The position numbers and the translations under genes are program-made. A stretch of 58,418 nt of DNA, from contig NZ_JASMRU010000003.1 in assembly GCF_030462585.1 (NCBI RefSeq), positions 256,399 to 314,816 of the forward strand, in the 5' to 3' direction. This DNA comes from Pseudomonas sp. CAN1. GTDB lineage: Bacteria; Pseudomonadota; Gammaproteobacteria; Pseudomonadales; Pseudomonadaceae. This document shows, in pieces, positions 28,101 to 38,822 of this stretch. How positions within the stretch are numbered: the first letter of the stretch is position 1; every line of letters starts with the position of its first letter. The notes under the pieces were generated by a model, which made no database searches, was not told the origin of the DNA, and saw only the letters and a list, made by a program, of their open reading frames with translations.

Positions 28101-29401
28101 ATGTCCTGGTAGCGCCGACGGGTCTCTTCGAGGATGTGCAGCGCCTGCTGCTCCTCGGTGACGTCACGCAGCACCCAGACCTGCCCGCCCTGGGGCAGGT
28201 TGCCACGCAGCACCCAGGTCTGCTCCGGCGACAGCGGGCTGTCGTCCAGCGAGTGCTGGCTGACGGCGAACAGCCGTGGCTGGCCGGTGTGGTTGACCCG
28301 TACCAGCTCGGAGCCGTTGTCCGTTGCACCCTCGGCGCCGTTGAGCAGCGCCCCCAGGCCGGGCAGCAGCTCCAGCAGGTGGTGCTCGCCGGCCTTGTCG
28401 GCGGAAATCCCGAACAACTGCTCGGCCTGCGGGTTGAGATAGGCCAGGCGGCCGTCGGCGCGGGTCACCAGCACCCGCTCGTCGATGGCGCCCAGCGCCT
28501 GCGCGGCCTGGCGCAGGCTCTGCTGGGACTCGGCGGTCAGCGCACGCAGGTTCTGCTGTTCGCGTTGCAGGCGCAGCAGGGCGCCACCGGCGATCCCGGC
28601 GAGCACCAGCAGCAGCGCCAGTTCGCCGCCCAGGCGCGGCAGCAGGGTGGCGCGTATCTGCTGGCTGTCGAACTGCGGGCGCAGGTGCCAGTCGGTATTG
28701 GGGATTTCCAGGCCTTCCAGGCTCTGCGCCTGTTCCATCGGCGAGGCAGCAGACAGCGGGCCAGGGCGGTAGCCGCTGGAGCGGCCGAGGACCTTCTGCT
28801 GCACCTCGTCGACCAGGATCCAGCCGGGCGTTTCCGGGCGGATCTGCTCGGCCCAGCCGCGCCGGGCGATCTTCTCGTCGAGGCGGATGACGCTGTCGCC
28901 CTCGTCGGGCTCGGTCGCCTTCAGCCAGACATAGAAGTGGCCGCCATTCTCTTCGCTGAAGGCGTAGTGATAGTCCTCGCTTGCGCTGCGCTGGCGCAGG
29001 GCCTCGATGAAGGCAGCGTCCTTCATGCCACTGGTCGTATCGTGCACGGCGCGGCCGTCGGCATCCAGCCGCACCAGGCTATGGAAGGACGGGTAGATGT
29101 GTTTGAGGCCGGCAGTCAGCGCGGTGCGCGCCTCGCCATCGTTGTGCTCGCCTTCCTGCTGGAGCAGGGCCTGGGCCGCCACCGCCTTCAGGCCCAGGGT
29201 CAGCGACAGGCGCTGGGCCATCTGCTCACCGTGCAGGACCACCCGCTCACGCTCGAAGCGCTCCTGATTGCGGAACTCCTGATGCAGTTGCCAGCCGAGC
29301 AGGCCGAGCATCAGCAGCACCAGCAGCATCAGGGCTGTCCGGGTCGCGACGCGGCCAGGCCTGGCCAGTGCTTCCGGCGGAGTGCGGGGGGAAATAGACA
29401 A
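25148..29401 (-). CDS. morA: Membrane-bound GGDEF-EAL regulator MorA
   Basis: 1417 residues. Helix 1 (about 22-42) and helix 2 (about 262-282) bracket a periplasmic sensor region. Four to five PAS/PAC units follow (about 290-960; repeated motifs such as ILSTDAQVKLNYLSPSIQQVLGY and IMVTDPAGYIVQINDSFSRLTGYSDRE). A GGDEF domain has the intact GGDEF signature (ARMGGDEFTLLLP, about 1060). A C-terminal EAL domain carries GAEALLRWQHP and later DDFGTGYSSLNYL. Both catalytic motifs look intact, so it may both make and break cyclic-di-GMP. MorA controls flagellar timing and biofilm in Pseudomonas. Size, layout and the glyA neighbour all agree with that name. Confidence 0.93.
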   Translation of the reverse strand: MSISPRTPPEALARPGRVATRTALMLLVLLMLGLLGWQLHQEFRNQERFERERVVLHGEQMAQRLSLTLGLKAVAAQALLQQEGEHNDGEARTALTAGLKHIYPSFHSLVRLDADGRAVHDTTSGMKDAAFIEALRQRSASEDYHYAFSEENGGHFYVWLKATEPDEGDSVIRLDEKIARRGWAEQIRPETPGWILVDEVQQKVLGRSSGYRPGPLSAASPMEQAQSLEGLEIPNTDWHLRPQFDSQQIRATLLPRLGGELALLLVLAGIAGGALLRLQREQQNLRALTAESQQSLRQAAQALGAIDERVLVTRADGRLAYLNPQAEQLFGISADKAGEHHLLELLPGLGALLNGAEGATDNGSELVRVNHTGQPRLFAVSQHSLDDSPLSPEQTWVLRGNLPQGGQVWVLRDVTEEQQALHILEETRRRYQDIFDGVGVALCVLDLSALRQSLVDLNLRRQSDLREWIASQPERLPWLLRQARITEINNVAKRLMGVSSTEQAWQVLIGNAGMRPDGVRSKVLEAVLHGHGMVELEACIHTRQGEQRHLWLQLRVPEMIQDFHAVTLSLSDITSRKQVELSLIEREKFWSDAVRAVPDTLYIHDIAARRVIFSNHNLGHQLGYDNDELREMGERFWEKVLHPDDVEYYWRVRNLQQVVGDGLLLDSQLRWRHRDGSWHWFDIREQAFTRDAAGRVARLIGVAKDITDTVEAHNSLRESGRRYRMLAESISDVILSTDAQVKLNYLSPSIQQVLGYSPEWVLANGFQQVAANPAQLERLDELLNRVQGAIGEPKRLAELRESTEPQLFSLDCLHADGHKIPVELRIALMWDDHGRFEGLLGVARDVSQQRRAEREMRMAATVFEHSTAAIMVTDPAGYIVQINDSFSRLTGYSDREVLDQLPRLLTADRQEANQLKHVMESLLKSGSWEGEILQKRKSGELYPSWVGITAVHDEEGDLVSFVCFFSDISERKASERRIHRLAYYDALTHLPNRTLFQDRLHTALLQAERHQQWVVLMFLDLDRFKPINDSLGHAAGDRMLKEVAERLSHCVSDNDTVARMGGDEFTLLLPGQKDREKALKQAIQVAEQILSSLARPFTLEGREFFVTASIGVALSPQDGAELSQLMKNADTAMYHAKEMGKNNFQFYQAEMNARALERLELESDLRRAIEQHEFVLHYQPQFTGDGRRLTGAEALLRWQHPRRGLIPPAEFIPVLEELGLVAQVGDWLLEQACLQLRAWHRDKVRVPKIAVNLSARQFADGQLGERIAGILEDTGIAPACLELELTESILMSDVSQAMQILSGLKRLGLAIAVDDFGTGYSSLNYLKQFPIDVLKIDRSFVDGLPHGEQDAQIARAIIAMAHSLNLMVIAEGVESHEQLEFLREHGCDEVQGFLFGRPVPPDQFAALFASNALFLLG

Positions 29402-29731
29402 GGACTTAAGGACCTGGGGCGATACGGCTGAATTCGGCGCAGGCTAGGATGCCCGGAAAGGCGGCGAAGTGCCAGCATGGCCGACGAGCGTCGTTTGCCC
29501 TTCCCGGCTCATTCCGGTAGCTTTGCCGCACGCGCGCGTGATGTGCAGCGAAAAGTTCGACGCATAAAGTACATCCCCGCAGAGTCCCGCGCGAAGGGCC
29601 GTCCATCGGCCGTTCGCGCCCGCAGGCAGCCAGCCGTGCTGCCGATTCCGGCCCAGATGCCGGCGTCCCGGAACCCGAAGTCATCCGTTCCGGCCATCCC
29701 GATCACTCTTTATCCCAGAAGTCAGGTATCC
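29402..29731. other. 330-nt divergent gap morA/ettA
   Basis: This gap separates the start codons of morA and ettA and should hold both promoters. I see no confident -10/-35 pair, repeat or structured RNA. Coding-like frames extend into it but lack ribosome sites and family support. Confidence 0.5.
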
Positions 29732-31396
<1,665 letters not shown>

Positions 31397-31410
31397 GCCG
31401 CTTCTGCATG

Positions 31411-31440
31411 AAAACGGGGCCTTCGGGCCCCGTTTTTTTT
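31411..31440 (+). terminator. Terminator after ettA
   Basis: An 11-bp stem AAAACGGGGCC / GGCCCCGTTTT with a TTCG tetraloop and eight T residues. Confidence 0.97.
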
Positions 31441-31462
31441 GCGCGCGCTTTTCCGCCGGCAG

Positions 31463-31759
31463 TCAGCGGCTGCGCTTGAGATCGTCCAGTGCGCGGCGCT
31501 GGTCTTCCAGCTGGCGCTGCAGTGTGTCGATTTGCCGCGCCTGGTCCTGCAGGGTGCGTTGCTGGTCTTCCAGCTGGCGCGACATGCGCTGTAGGTCGCT
31601 GCTGCTGAAGTCCGACTTGTGGATCACTTCCCTGTCGAATCTATCTGCCACCAGCAGTGCGCCGGAATCGGTGAAGTCACCCAGTTTCATGGCCCCGTAG
31701 GCGGGCAGGGCGAGGGCGCAGGTGAGTGCGGCGAGGAGAGCTGGCGTGCGTGCGGGCAT
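31463..31759 (-). CDS. Small secreted coiled-coil protein, unknown function
   Basis: 98 residues. A signal peptide (MPARTPALLAALTCALALPAYGA) is followed by a short globular part and a C-terminal coiled coil made of repeats LEDQQRTLQDQARQIDTL and LEDQRRALDDL with heptad spacing. No family recognised. Coiled-coil periplasmic proteins of this size often act as structural or oligomerisation factors, but nothing here says which. Convergent with ettA, divergent from gdhA. Confidence 0.7.
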   Translation of the reverse strand: MPARTPALLAALTCALALPAYGAMKLGDFTDSGALLVADRFDREVIHKSDFSSSDLQRMSRQLEDQQRTLQDQARQIDTLQRQLEDQRRALDDLKRSR

Positions 31760-31828
31760 GAATCGTCCTCAGGCTATTGCACTGGTTGAGTGCTTTTTCT
31801 ATTGATTTTGTATACAAAAATCTGTTTT

Positions 31829-31845
31829 TCTGCCGGTCCGGCAGA
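31829..31845. promoter_or_regulatory. 17-nt perfect palindrome upstream of gdhA
   Basis: TCTGCCGG-T-CCGGCAGA: 8-bp arms around one base. The arms are too close for a stable RNA hairpin loop, which suggests a protein-binding site. It lies in the AT-rich gap between the coiled-coil gene and gdhA, 130 nt before the gdhA start. Confidence 0.5.
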
Positions 31846-31872
31846 AGTGGGATTTATATTTTTGCACCATAA

Positions 31873-33309
<1,437 letters not shown>

Positions 33310-33328
33310 CCGTTCCCGCAGCAAGAAG

Positions 33329-33352
33329 AACGGGCCCATCGGGCCCGTTTTT
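33329..33352 (+). terminator. Terminator after gdhA
   Basis: Stem AACGGGCCC / GGGCCCGTT with a 3-nt loop (ATC) and a T tract. Confidence 0.93.
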
Positions 33353-33448
33353 CATTTCTGCTGATGACACATCGCTTTGGTCGGGCAACCGCCCTTATCT
33401 GATTGCGCTGCCACTGAAGGGATAGGGGCGTGTGCAGGGATTACCCTT

Positions 33449-33541
33449 GTAGGAGCGGATCTTATCCGCGATCCGGCCGGTAGGCCGGCGATCGCAGACT
33501 GCACCGCTGTCGCGGTGTTCGCGGACAAGGTCCGCTCCTAC
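33449..33541. repeat. REP doublet with unequal arms
   Basis: Copy 1 begins GTAGGAGCGGATCTTATCCGC (33449 on). The inverted copy 2 ends GTCCGCTCCTAC (33517-33541). The 5' arm tip (GGATC) and the 3' arm tip (GGACA) differ, so the two halves are not exact copies. The spacer holds a further GC-rich hairpin. It lies 8 nt before the ccpR stop. Confidence 0.85.
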
Positions 33542-33549
33542 GGGGTGGT

Positions 33550-34581
33550 TCAATCCACCGGGCGCGGGGTTTCCGCGGTGCTCGGCGGCAACAGCGGGTA
33601 CTCCACCTTCGGCTGCTTGCCGGTGACGCTCTTGAGGAAGGCGACGATATCGCCGACTTCCTCGGCGTTGAGCTGCTTGCCCAGCTGCGCGGTGCCCATG
33701 ATCGCCACGGCTTCCTCCAGGTCCCAGACCTTCCCGCTGTGGAAATACGGCGCGGTCAGCGCGATGTTGCGCAGGGGCGCTGCGCGGAACACGTACTGGT
33801 CATTCTGCGTCTTGGTCACCTCGAAGCGGCCCTTGTCGCCGCTGGGCAGGATCTTGCCATCGGGCTTCTTCACCAGGCCGAACGGGAAGTAGGCCTGGCC
33901 GCCGAGGTTCACGCCGTTGTGGCAACTGATGCAGCCCGAGCTCATGAAGGTTTGCAGGCCCTTTTTCTCCCTGGCATCAAGGGCCTTGTCGTCGCCCTTG
34001 AGGTAGAGGTCGAAGCGCGAGTCCGGGGTGATCAGGGTTGACTCGAAGGCCTGCAGCGCGCGGGCCATGTTGTCGAAGCTGACTGCCTGCTTGTCGGCGG
34101 GGAAGGCCTTTTCGAAGGCGGCCACGTACTCGGGCATGCTCTGTAGCGTGGCCTCGACGTTCTTCGGCGTGTTGTGCATTTCCACCGGGTTCTGCACCGG
34201 GCCCTTGGCCTGTTCTTCCAGGTCCTTGGCGCGGCCATCCCAGAACTGTGCGACGTTGAACACGGCGTTGAACACGGTGGGCGAGTTGCGCGCACCCTTC
34301 TGCCAGGCATGGCCACTGGAGGTGGGCACGTTATCTGCGCCGCCGGTGCCGATGTTGTGGCAGGTGTTGCAGCTGATCACGTGACTGGCGGACAGGCGCG
34401 GCTCGAAGAACAGCTGCCGGCCGAGGTCGACCTGGTTGGGGTCGAGCTTGTCGCTGGCCTGCTCCGGGATCGGTTTGAAGATGCTGTTGGCGCTGTCGCG
34501 CAGGACGTCGGCATTGGCGTGCGCTGCCGCCGTGCTCACGGCCAGCAGCAGGCTGCCCAGGGCCAGTTTGATGGGCTGCAT
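33550..34581 (-). CDS. ccpR: Diheme cytochrome c peroxidase
   Basis: 343 residues. A signal peptide (about 1-23, ending AHA-NAD) is followed by two c-type heme sites: CNTCH (about residue 71) and CISCH (about residue 215). The Met ligand region and LRNIALTAPYFHSGKVWDLEEAVAIMG segment match MauG/CcpA family peroxidases. It reduces periplasmic hydrogen peroxide with electrons from cytochrome c or azurin. An ANR/FNR-type box stands 70 nt upstream, in line with low-oxygen expression of the P. aeruginosa enzyme. Confidence 0.95.
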   Translation of the reverse strand: MQPIKLALGSLLLAVSTAAAHANADVLRDSANSIFKPIPEQASDKLDPNQVDLGRQLFFEPRLSASHVISCNTCHNIGTGGADNVPTSSGHAWQKGARNSPTVFNAVFNVAQFWDGRAKDLEEQAKGPVQNPVEMHNTPKNVEATLQSMPEYVAAFEKAFPADKQAVSFDNMARALQAFESTLITPDSRFDLYLKGDDKALDAREKKGLQTFMSSGCISCHNGVNLGGQAYFPFGLVKKPDGKILPSGDKGRFEVTKTQNDQYVFRAAPLRNIALTAPYFHSGKVWDLEEAVAIMGTAQLGKQLNAEEVGDIVAFLKSVTGKQPKVEYPLLPPSTAETPRPVD

Positions 34582-34651
34582 GTGGAGTCTCCTTGTCTCA
34601 GGCTTTGGTTTCTTCTGAGTTCAAGGAGAGGCCAGGTGGGCGGCAGTCGGC

Positions 34652-34665
34652 TTGACCGAAATCAA
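34652..34665 (-). promoter_or_regulatory. ANR/FNR-type box upstream of ccpR
   Basis: TTGAC-CGAA-ATCAA on the plus strand reads TTGAT-TTCG-GTCAA toward ccpR. It matches nine of ten positions of TTGAT-N4-ATCAA. It lies 70 nt before the ccpR ATG, a normal place for an activator site. Confidence 0.8.
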
Positions 34666-34705
34666 GCGAGCGGCCCGATGCAGGTGCGGATGGTTGCCGC
34701 AGCGG

Positions 34706-35065
34706 TCAGTTGCCGCGCAGGGCACGGGACAGCGCGCGGTCCTTCTGCTGTTCCCAGTCGCGGTCCCGGTCGCTGTTGCGCTGTTCTTCGTACTCCTGGC
34801 GTTCCTGGCTGACGCGCATGGCCTGGCACTGCTGGAAGCCGTCGTTCCAGCCCAGGGCGTATTTCGCTTCGCCGAGGTAGCGCGGCACGTCCTTGCGGAA
34901 TTCGCCGGTGATCGCCCCGGCCGCCTGGCGACCGCTGCCGCAGCCGTCGTCGTAGCCGTCGGCATAGGCCGGCGGGTAGCCCTTGGCGATGAGGGTTTCG
35001 TGGGTGGTTTCACAGCCGGCGAGCAGGGCGGCGCAGATCAGGACGAGGGCGGCGCGGCGCGCCAT
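34706..35065 (-). CDS. Small lipoprotein, unknown function
   Basis: 119 residues from ATG 35065. An upstream in-frame GTG at 35119 would bury the signal peptide, so I reject it. Signal MARRAALVLICAALLAGC has its lipobox Cys at 18. The mature part has YPPAYADGYDDGCGSGRQAAG and a YALGWNDGFQQC repeat: two similar Y-x-x-G-x-x-D-G-x-x-x-x-C units. This suggests an internal duplication with one Cys each. The tail is Arg/Glu/Gln-rich and helical. The family is unknown to me. The Asp-Gly repeats could bind a metal, but this is inference. Confidence 0.75.
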   Translation of the reverse strand: MARRAALVLICAALLAGCETTHETLIAKGYPPAYADGYDDGCGSGRQAAGAITGEFRKDVPRYLGEAKYALGWNDGFQQCQAMRVSQERQEYEEQRNSDRDRDWEQQKDRALSRALRGN

Positions 35066-35166
35066 GGGGGCTCCCGTGTGCCGATGGGCGGGCACACACG
35101 CCGGAAGAGTTGGCGCCACTCGAGGTGACTTGGCGCCAATCTAGCCAGCGGCTCGTGAGGAAAGCG

Positions 35167-36192
35167 TCAAGCCGGCGTGATGCGGATGTGCTGGCCCTGT
35201 GCCGCGCGCGCCTCGCAGGAGATGCACACCGGCAGGAAGGCTTCGATCACCGCACGGTTGCTCAGCAGATGATCGCTCAGCAGCGGCGTGCTGAAGCTGC
35301 CGCCGCCGGCCAGGGCCATGGGCAGCAGCAACTGGTCGGCGAGATGCTCCTCGACGCTGGTGCCACTGCGGCGCCAGTTCTCCGCCTGGCGCAGCGCCTG
35401 GCTGGCGACGCGCTCGGCGCTGACGCCGGACTGGCCGAAGGCGCAGAACACCAGGCTCAAGTGCTCGCACTCGATCTCCAGCAGCAGGGCGTTGCCCGGC
35501 CCCTGGTCTTCCGGTAGGCGGACGACCTGGGTCGACGCCGCATACCAGTCCTGGTGCCGCTTCACCTTCTCCAGCTCGCGATCCCCGACGTGGCCGGGGA
35601 TCGCCGCCAGCAGCGCACGGGCCGAGCGCGAGCGCTCGCCACCAGCTTCCAGCAGGTGCAGCGGCTGCAACTCGCCGGGCTCGATGCGCACCTGCAACTC
35701 ACCGCCGCCGGCCGGCATGAAGCCATGGCGCAGCAGCTCGAAGTCTACCTTCGCGCCCATGCGCCGCAGCAACGGCAGCCAGCTGCGCTCGATGAAGTCC
35801 GCCGGCGGCGCCAGCGGGTTGTGCGTGCCACCGCTGATCGCCAGGCTGCTCGGCCCATCGGCGAACAGCAGTGCTGGCAGAAGCGTCTGCAACACCAGCA
35901 CGGCACTGCCCGCGCTACCGATGGCGAAGCGGTAGTCACCGCCGCGAATCGCGCCGGGGCGGAAGGTCAGGCTGCGCGAGCCCAGCTCGTCGCCTTCCAC
36001 TGCCGCGCCGCAGATTTCCGCTGCGGCGCGTACGGCCGTCAGGTGCTGGCGCAGCAGCCCCGGCCGCGAGCGGCGGCCACGGATGTTGACGATGCGCAGC
36101 GCCTTGCCGGTGATCATCGACAGGCTCAGCGCGCTGCGCAGTATCTGCCCGCCGCCTTCGGCGCCGTCGAGTTCGATCAGGTGCTTGTTCAT
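35167..36192 (-). CDS. rtcA: RNA 3'-terminal phosphate cyclase RtcA
   Basis: 341 residues from ATG 36192. The start IELDGAEGGGQILRSALSLSMITGKAL is the RtcA signature. HNPLAPPADFIERSWLPLL and GGGELQVRIEP follow, with the catalytic His region near the C-terminus (LSDHLLSNRAVIEAFLP). RtcA turns a 3'-phosphate RNA end into a 2',3'-cyclic phosphate by an AMP-histidine intermediate, supplying ends for ligation by RtcB. It is the last gene of the rtc operon; its start overlaps the upstream nucleotidyltransferase stop by 4 nt. No terminator is obvious in the 101 nt after it. Confidence 0.95.
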   Translation of the reverse strand: MNKHLIELDGAEGGGQILRSALSLSMITGKALRIVNIRGRRSRPGLLRQHLTAVRAAAEICGAAVEGDELGSRSLTFRPGAIRGGDYRFAIGSAGSAVLVLQTLLPALLFADGPSSLAISGGTHNPLAPPADFIERSWLPLLRRMGAKVDFELLRHGFMPAGGGELQVRIEPGELQPLHLLEAGGERSRSARALLAAIPGHVGDRELEKVKRHQDWYAASTQVVRLPEDQGPGNALLLEIECEHLSLVFCAFGQSGVSAERVASQALRQAENWRRSGTSVEEHLADQLLLPMALAGGGSFSTPLLSDHLLSNRAVIEAFLPVCISCEARAAQGQHIRITPA

Positions 36193-36989
36193 CTGGCGTA
36201 TTTCCTCACCTGCTCGCGCAGGAAACGGTCCAGGCGCTCCGTGTCGTGACAGCCGCCACGGGGTGCGCCGAGGGTTTCCGCGCGTTGCAGTTCTTCCTCG
36301 ATCAGTCGGTGCAGGGCCGGGCGCGCCGGGCCGTACTCGGCCTCGACCGCCTGGCGCTTGAGCACCAGCAGTTCCTCGACTTCGGCGCGCTGGGCGGCAT
36401 CGTCGAGGGTCGCTTCCATCAGTGTCTCGAAGACCATCGGCGGCATGCCGAGGCCCTGGTCGATCCAGCGCACCGCCAGCAGCGGGCGCAGCACGTAGAG
36501 GTACTTCTTGTAGCGAACCTCGTCGCCCTGCAGATAGCCGCGGAAGTTCTTCTTCGCCATCGACAGGTAGTGCGCCCTTGCCGCGGCGGGCGAGTAGAAA
36601 TCCCGCGCCAGCTGGCGCAGGCCTTCGGTCGCTGCTGGTTCGCTGCGGTACACCAGCGGCGAGTCCAGCCACTCCAGCAGCGTCGGGTTGGACTTGCGCA
36701 GCAGCCGCAGCGTCTTGCGCAGTTCCCAGCCGCTGAGGTCCAGTTCGTCGGTCAGCGGGCGCTCCAGCACGTCGCGCGGCTCTTCTACGCGCAGGTACCA
36801 GTCCGGCTGGTGCACGTAGACGAAGCGCACGTCGTAGTCGCTGTCCGGTGAGGCGAAGCCCCAGGCGCGGCTGCCGGATTCGCATGCGTAGAGCACGGTC
36901 ACGCCGCGCTCCTGTTCCAGTCTTGCCAGTTCTTCCAGCACCCGTTCGCGCATGGCGGCGGGGAGTGGATGGCGTTCGTCCCTGTTCAT
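36189..36989 (-). CDS. rlaP: RlaP-type nucleotidyltransferase of the RNA-repair operon
   Basis: 266 residues. The polymerase-beta-like active-site loop is ESGSRAWGFASPDSDYDVRFVYV (about residues 36-58), with the Gly-Ser and paired Asp (Asp51 and Asp53 of SDYDVRF) that hold magnesium. RDFYSPAAARAHYLSMAKKN and RYKKYLYVLRPLLAVRWI follow, typical of the YcgL/RlaP group. RlaP proteins are predicted RNA-end nucleotidyltransferases found with RtcB and other RNA-repair genes. The exact product is not known. The gene is coupled to rtcA by ATGA and lies 18 nt after the unknown gene. Confidence 0.88.
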   Translation of the reverse strand: MNRDERHPLPAAMRERVLEELARLEQERGVTVLYACESGSRAWGFASPDSDYDVRFVYVHQPDWYLRVEEPRDVLERPLTDELDLSGWELRKTLRLLRKSNPTLLEWLDSPLVYRSEPAATEGLRQLARDFYSPAAARAHYLSMAKKNFRGYLQGDEVRYKKYLYVLRPLLAVRWIDQGLGMPPMVFETLMEATLDDAAQRAEVEELLVLKRQAVEAEYGPARPALHRLIEEELQRAETLGAPRGGCHDTERLDRFLREQVRKYAR

Positions 36990-37007
36990 CGGGTGTTCCT
37001 TGTTCTT

Positions 37008-37586
37008 TCAGTCCGTCGCGCTGGCGGCCAGCGCGGACAATGTTCGTCGTCGCGGGTTGTACAGGGTGAGGCACCAGATGCCCCACCACTCCTTGCCGTC
37101 ATCGAAGTAGCAGCTCCAGCTGCTGCGGTGCGGCTCGGCATCGCCGTCGCCGACCCAGTCGAGCACCTGTAGGCCTTCGTCCGGGTGCAGCCGCAGCGCC
37201 TGCAGCCATTCGCGGAAGTCCGCGACCTGCAGCTGGGTGCCATAGGGCGGATCGCGGAAGGCGCGGCACAGCGGGCCGTCGTCCTGGGCCAGTTCGCGCA
37301 CTGCTTCGGCGCTGAGAGCTTGCGGGCGGGCCTGGGCCAGGTCCGGCGTCAGGTCCGCCCATTCGTGGGTGGCGTACTGCGGGTGGCGGGCGATGACTTC
37401 CGCTTGCCACTTGCGTGCGCGTTCCTGGATGGATTCGAACAGCAGCTGCAACGCCAGGCGATGTTCCGCCTCGCCGGGCGTGGCGGTCGGGTCGAGCGTC
37501 AGCACGCGGAAGTCGAAGACGCAGCGCTCCTGTTCCAGGCGGCTGCGCAGCTCCTGCATGCGCTGGTTCTCCATGGGTTGCAGCAT
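37008..37586 (-). CDS. Unknown protein embedded in the rtc operon
   Basis: 192 residues. MLQPMENQRMQELRSRLEQERCVFDFRVL begins a helical N-terminus. The C-terminal third is WSCYFDDGKEWWGIWCLTLYNPRRR, rich in Trp and likely a beta sheet. No family recognised. An excellent ribosome site (GAGGTGAGG) precedes ATG 37586; ATG 37574 is a possible alternative start. It starts 9 nt after rtcB and ends 18 nt before rlaP, so it is surely cotranscribed. A role as an RtcB or RlaP helper is inference from position. Confidence 0.75.
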   Translation of the reverse strand: MLQPMENQRMQELRSRLEQERCVFDFRVLTLDPTATPGEAEHRLALQLLFESIQERARKWQAEVIARHPQYATHEWADLTPDLAQARPQALSAEAVRELAQDDGPLCRAFRDPPYGTQLQVADFREWLQALRLHPDEGLQVLDWVGDGDAEPHRSSWSCYFDDGKEWWGIWCLTLYNPRRRTLSALAASATD

Positions 37587-37595
37587 GTCCTCACC

Positions 37596-38822
37596 TCATC
37601 CTTTCACGCATACCACCTGACGCAGGGTATGCAGCACTTCCACCAGCTCGCGCTGGGCGTCCATCACGGCGTCGATGTCCTTGTAGGCCATCGGGATCTC
37701 GTCGATCACGTCGGCATCCTTGCGGCATTCGACGTGGGCGGTGGCGCGAATCTGGTCCTCGACGCTGAACAGCTTCTTCGCCTTGGTACGGCTCATGGTG
37801 CGGCCGGCACCGTGGCTGCACGAGCAGAAGGCTTCCTCGTTGCCCAGTCCGCGGACGATGAAGCTGCGAGCGCCCATCGATCCCGGAATGATGCCGAGCT
37901 GGCCCTTCTGCGCAGACACCGCGCCTTTGCGTGTTACCAGTACCTCTTCGCCGAAGTGGCGCTCCTTCTGCACGTAGTTGTGGTGGCAGTTCACCGCTTC
38001 CAGGCTCGCTTCGAACGGCTTGCGGATGATCTGCCGCGCCGCCGCGATCACCGAGTGCATCATCAGCTCGCGGTTCTGCCGGGCGAAGTCCTGGGCCCAG
38101 CCGACGGCTTCCACGTAGTCGTCGAAGTGCTGGCTGCCTTCCTCGAAGTAGGCCAGGTCACGGTCCGGCAGGTTGGCGATGTGCTGGCGCATATCGGCCT
38201 GGGCCAGTTCGATGAACAGGTTGCCGATGGCGTTGCCCACGCCGCGCGAGCCGCTGTGCAGCATGAACCAGACGCGGTCCGCTTCGTCGAGGCAGACCTC
38301 GATGAAGTGGTTGCCGGTACCGAGGGTTCCCAGGTGCTTGCGGTTGTTGGTCTTCGTAAGCTTCGGGTGCTTGTCGGTGATCACCTTGAAGCGGCCGGCC
38401 AGTGCGCGCCACGCGTCGTCGGCGTGCTCGGGCACGTTTTCCCAGGCACCTTTATCGCGCCCGGCTCGGGTGTTGCTGCGGCCGTGCGGCACGGCCTTCT
38501 CGATGGCGGTACGCAGGCCGTGCAGGTTATCCGGCAGGTCGGCGGCCACCAGCGAGGTGCGCGCAGCGATCATCCCGCAGCCGATATCCACACCCACGGC
38601 GGCCGGGATGATGGCGCCCTTGGTGGGAATCACGCTGCCGATGGTCGACCCCTTGCCCAGGTGCACGTCCGGCATCACGGCGAGGTGCTTGAAGATGAAG
38701 GGCATCTTCGCGGTGTTCATCAGTTGCTGCCTGGCGTCGTCTTCCACCGGCACGCCCTGGGTCCAGAGCTTGATCGGTTTGCCGTTGGCGATTTCCAGCA
38801 GTTGGAAGGTCTTGGTGCTCAT
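37596..38822 (-). CDS. rtcB: RNA ligase RtcB
   Basis: 408 residues, the same length as E. coli RtcB. The guanylylated histidine falls at His337 (CSCSHGAGR). The manganese ligands are in VGVDIGCGMIAA (Cys82), GTGNHFIEV (His172), FMLHSGSRGVG (His189) and VNCHHNYVQ (His280). RtcB joins 2',3'-cyclic-phosphate or 3'-phosphate RNA to 5'-OH RNA using GTP, and repairs broken tRNA and rRNA. Its start overlaps the zinc-ribbon gene by 4 nt (ATGA). It is the central enzyme of the operon. Confidence 0.97.
   Translation of the reverse strand: MSTKTFQLLEIANGKPIKLWTQGVPVEDDARQQLMNTAKMPFIFKHLAVMPDVHLGKGSTIGSVIPTKGAIIPAAVGVDIGCGMIAARTSLVAADLPDNLHGLRTAIEKAVPHGRSNTRAGRDKGAWENVPEHADDAWRALAGRFKVITDKHPKLTKTNNRKHLGTLGTGNHFIEVCLDEADRVWFMLHSGSRGVGNAIGNLFIELAQADMRQHIANLPDRDLAYFEEGSQHFDDYVEAVGWAQDFARQNRELMMHSVIAAARQIIRKPFEASLEAVNCHHNYVQKERHFGEEVLVTRKGAVSAQKGQLGIIPGSMGARSFIVRGLGNEEAFCSCSHGAGRTMSRTKAKKLFSVEDQIRATAHVECRKDADVIDEIPMAYKDIDAVMDAQRELVEVLHTLRQVVCVKG

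Noticed and set aside
25247-29431. 1394-codon open frame opposite morA
   Set aside because: Shadow of MorA; no domain pattern and codon choice is the mirror of the real gene.
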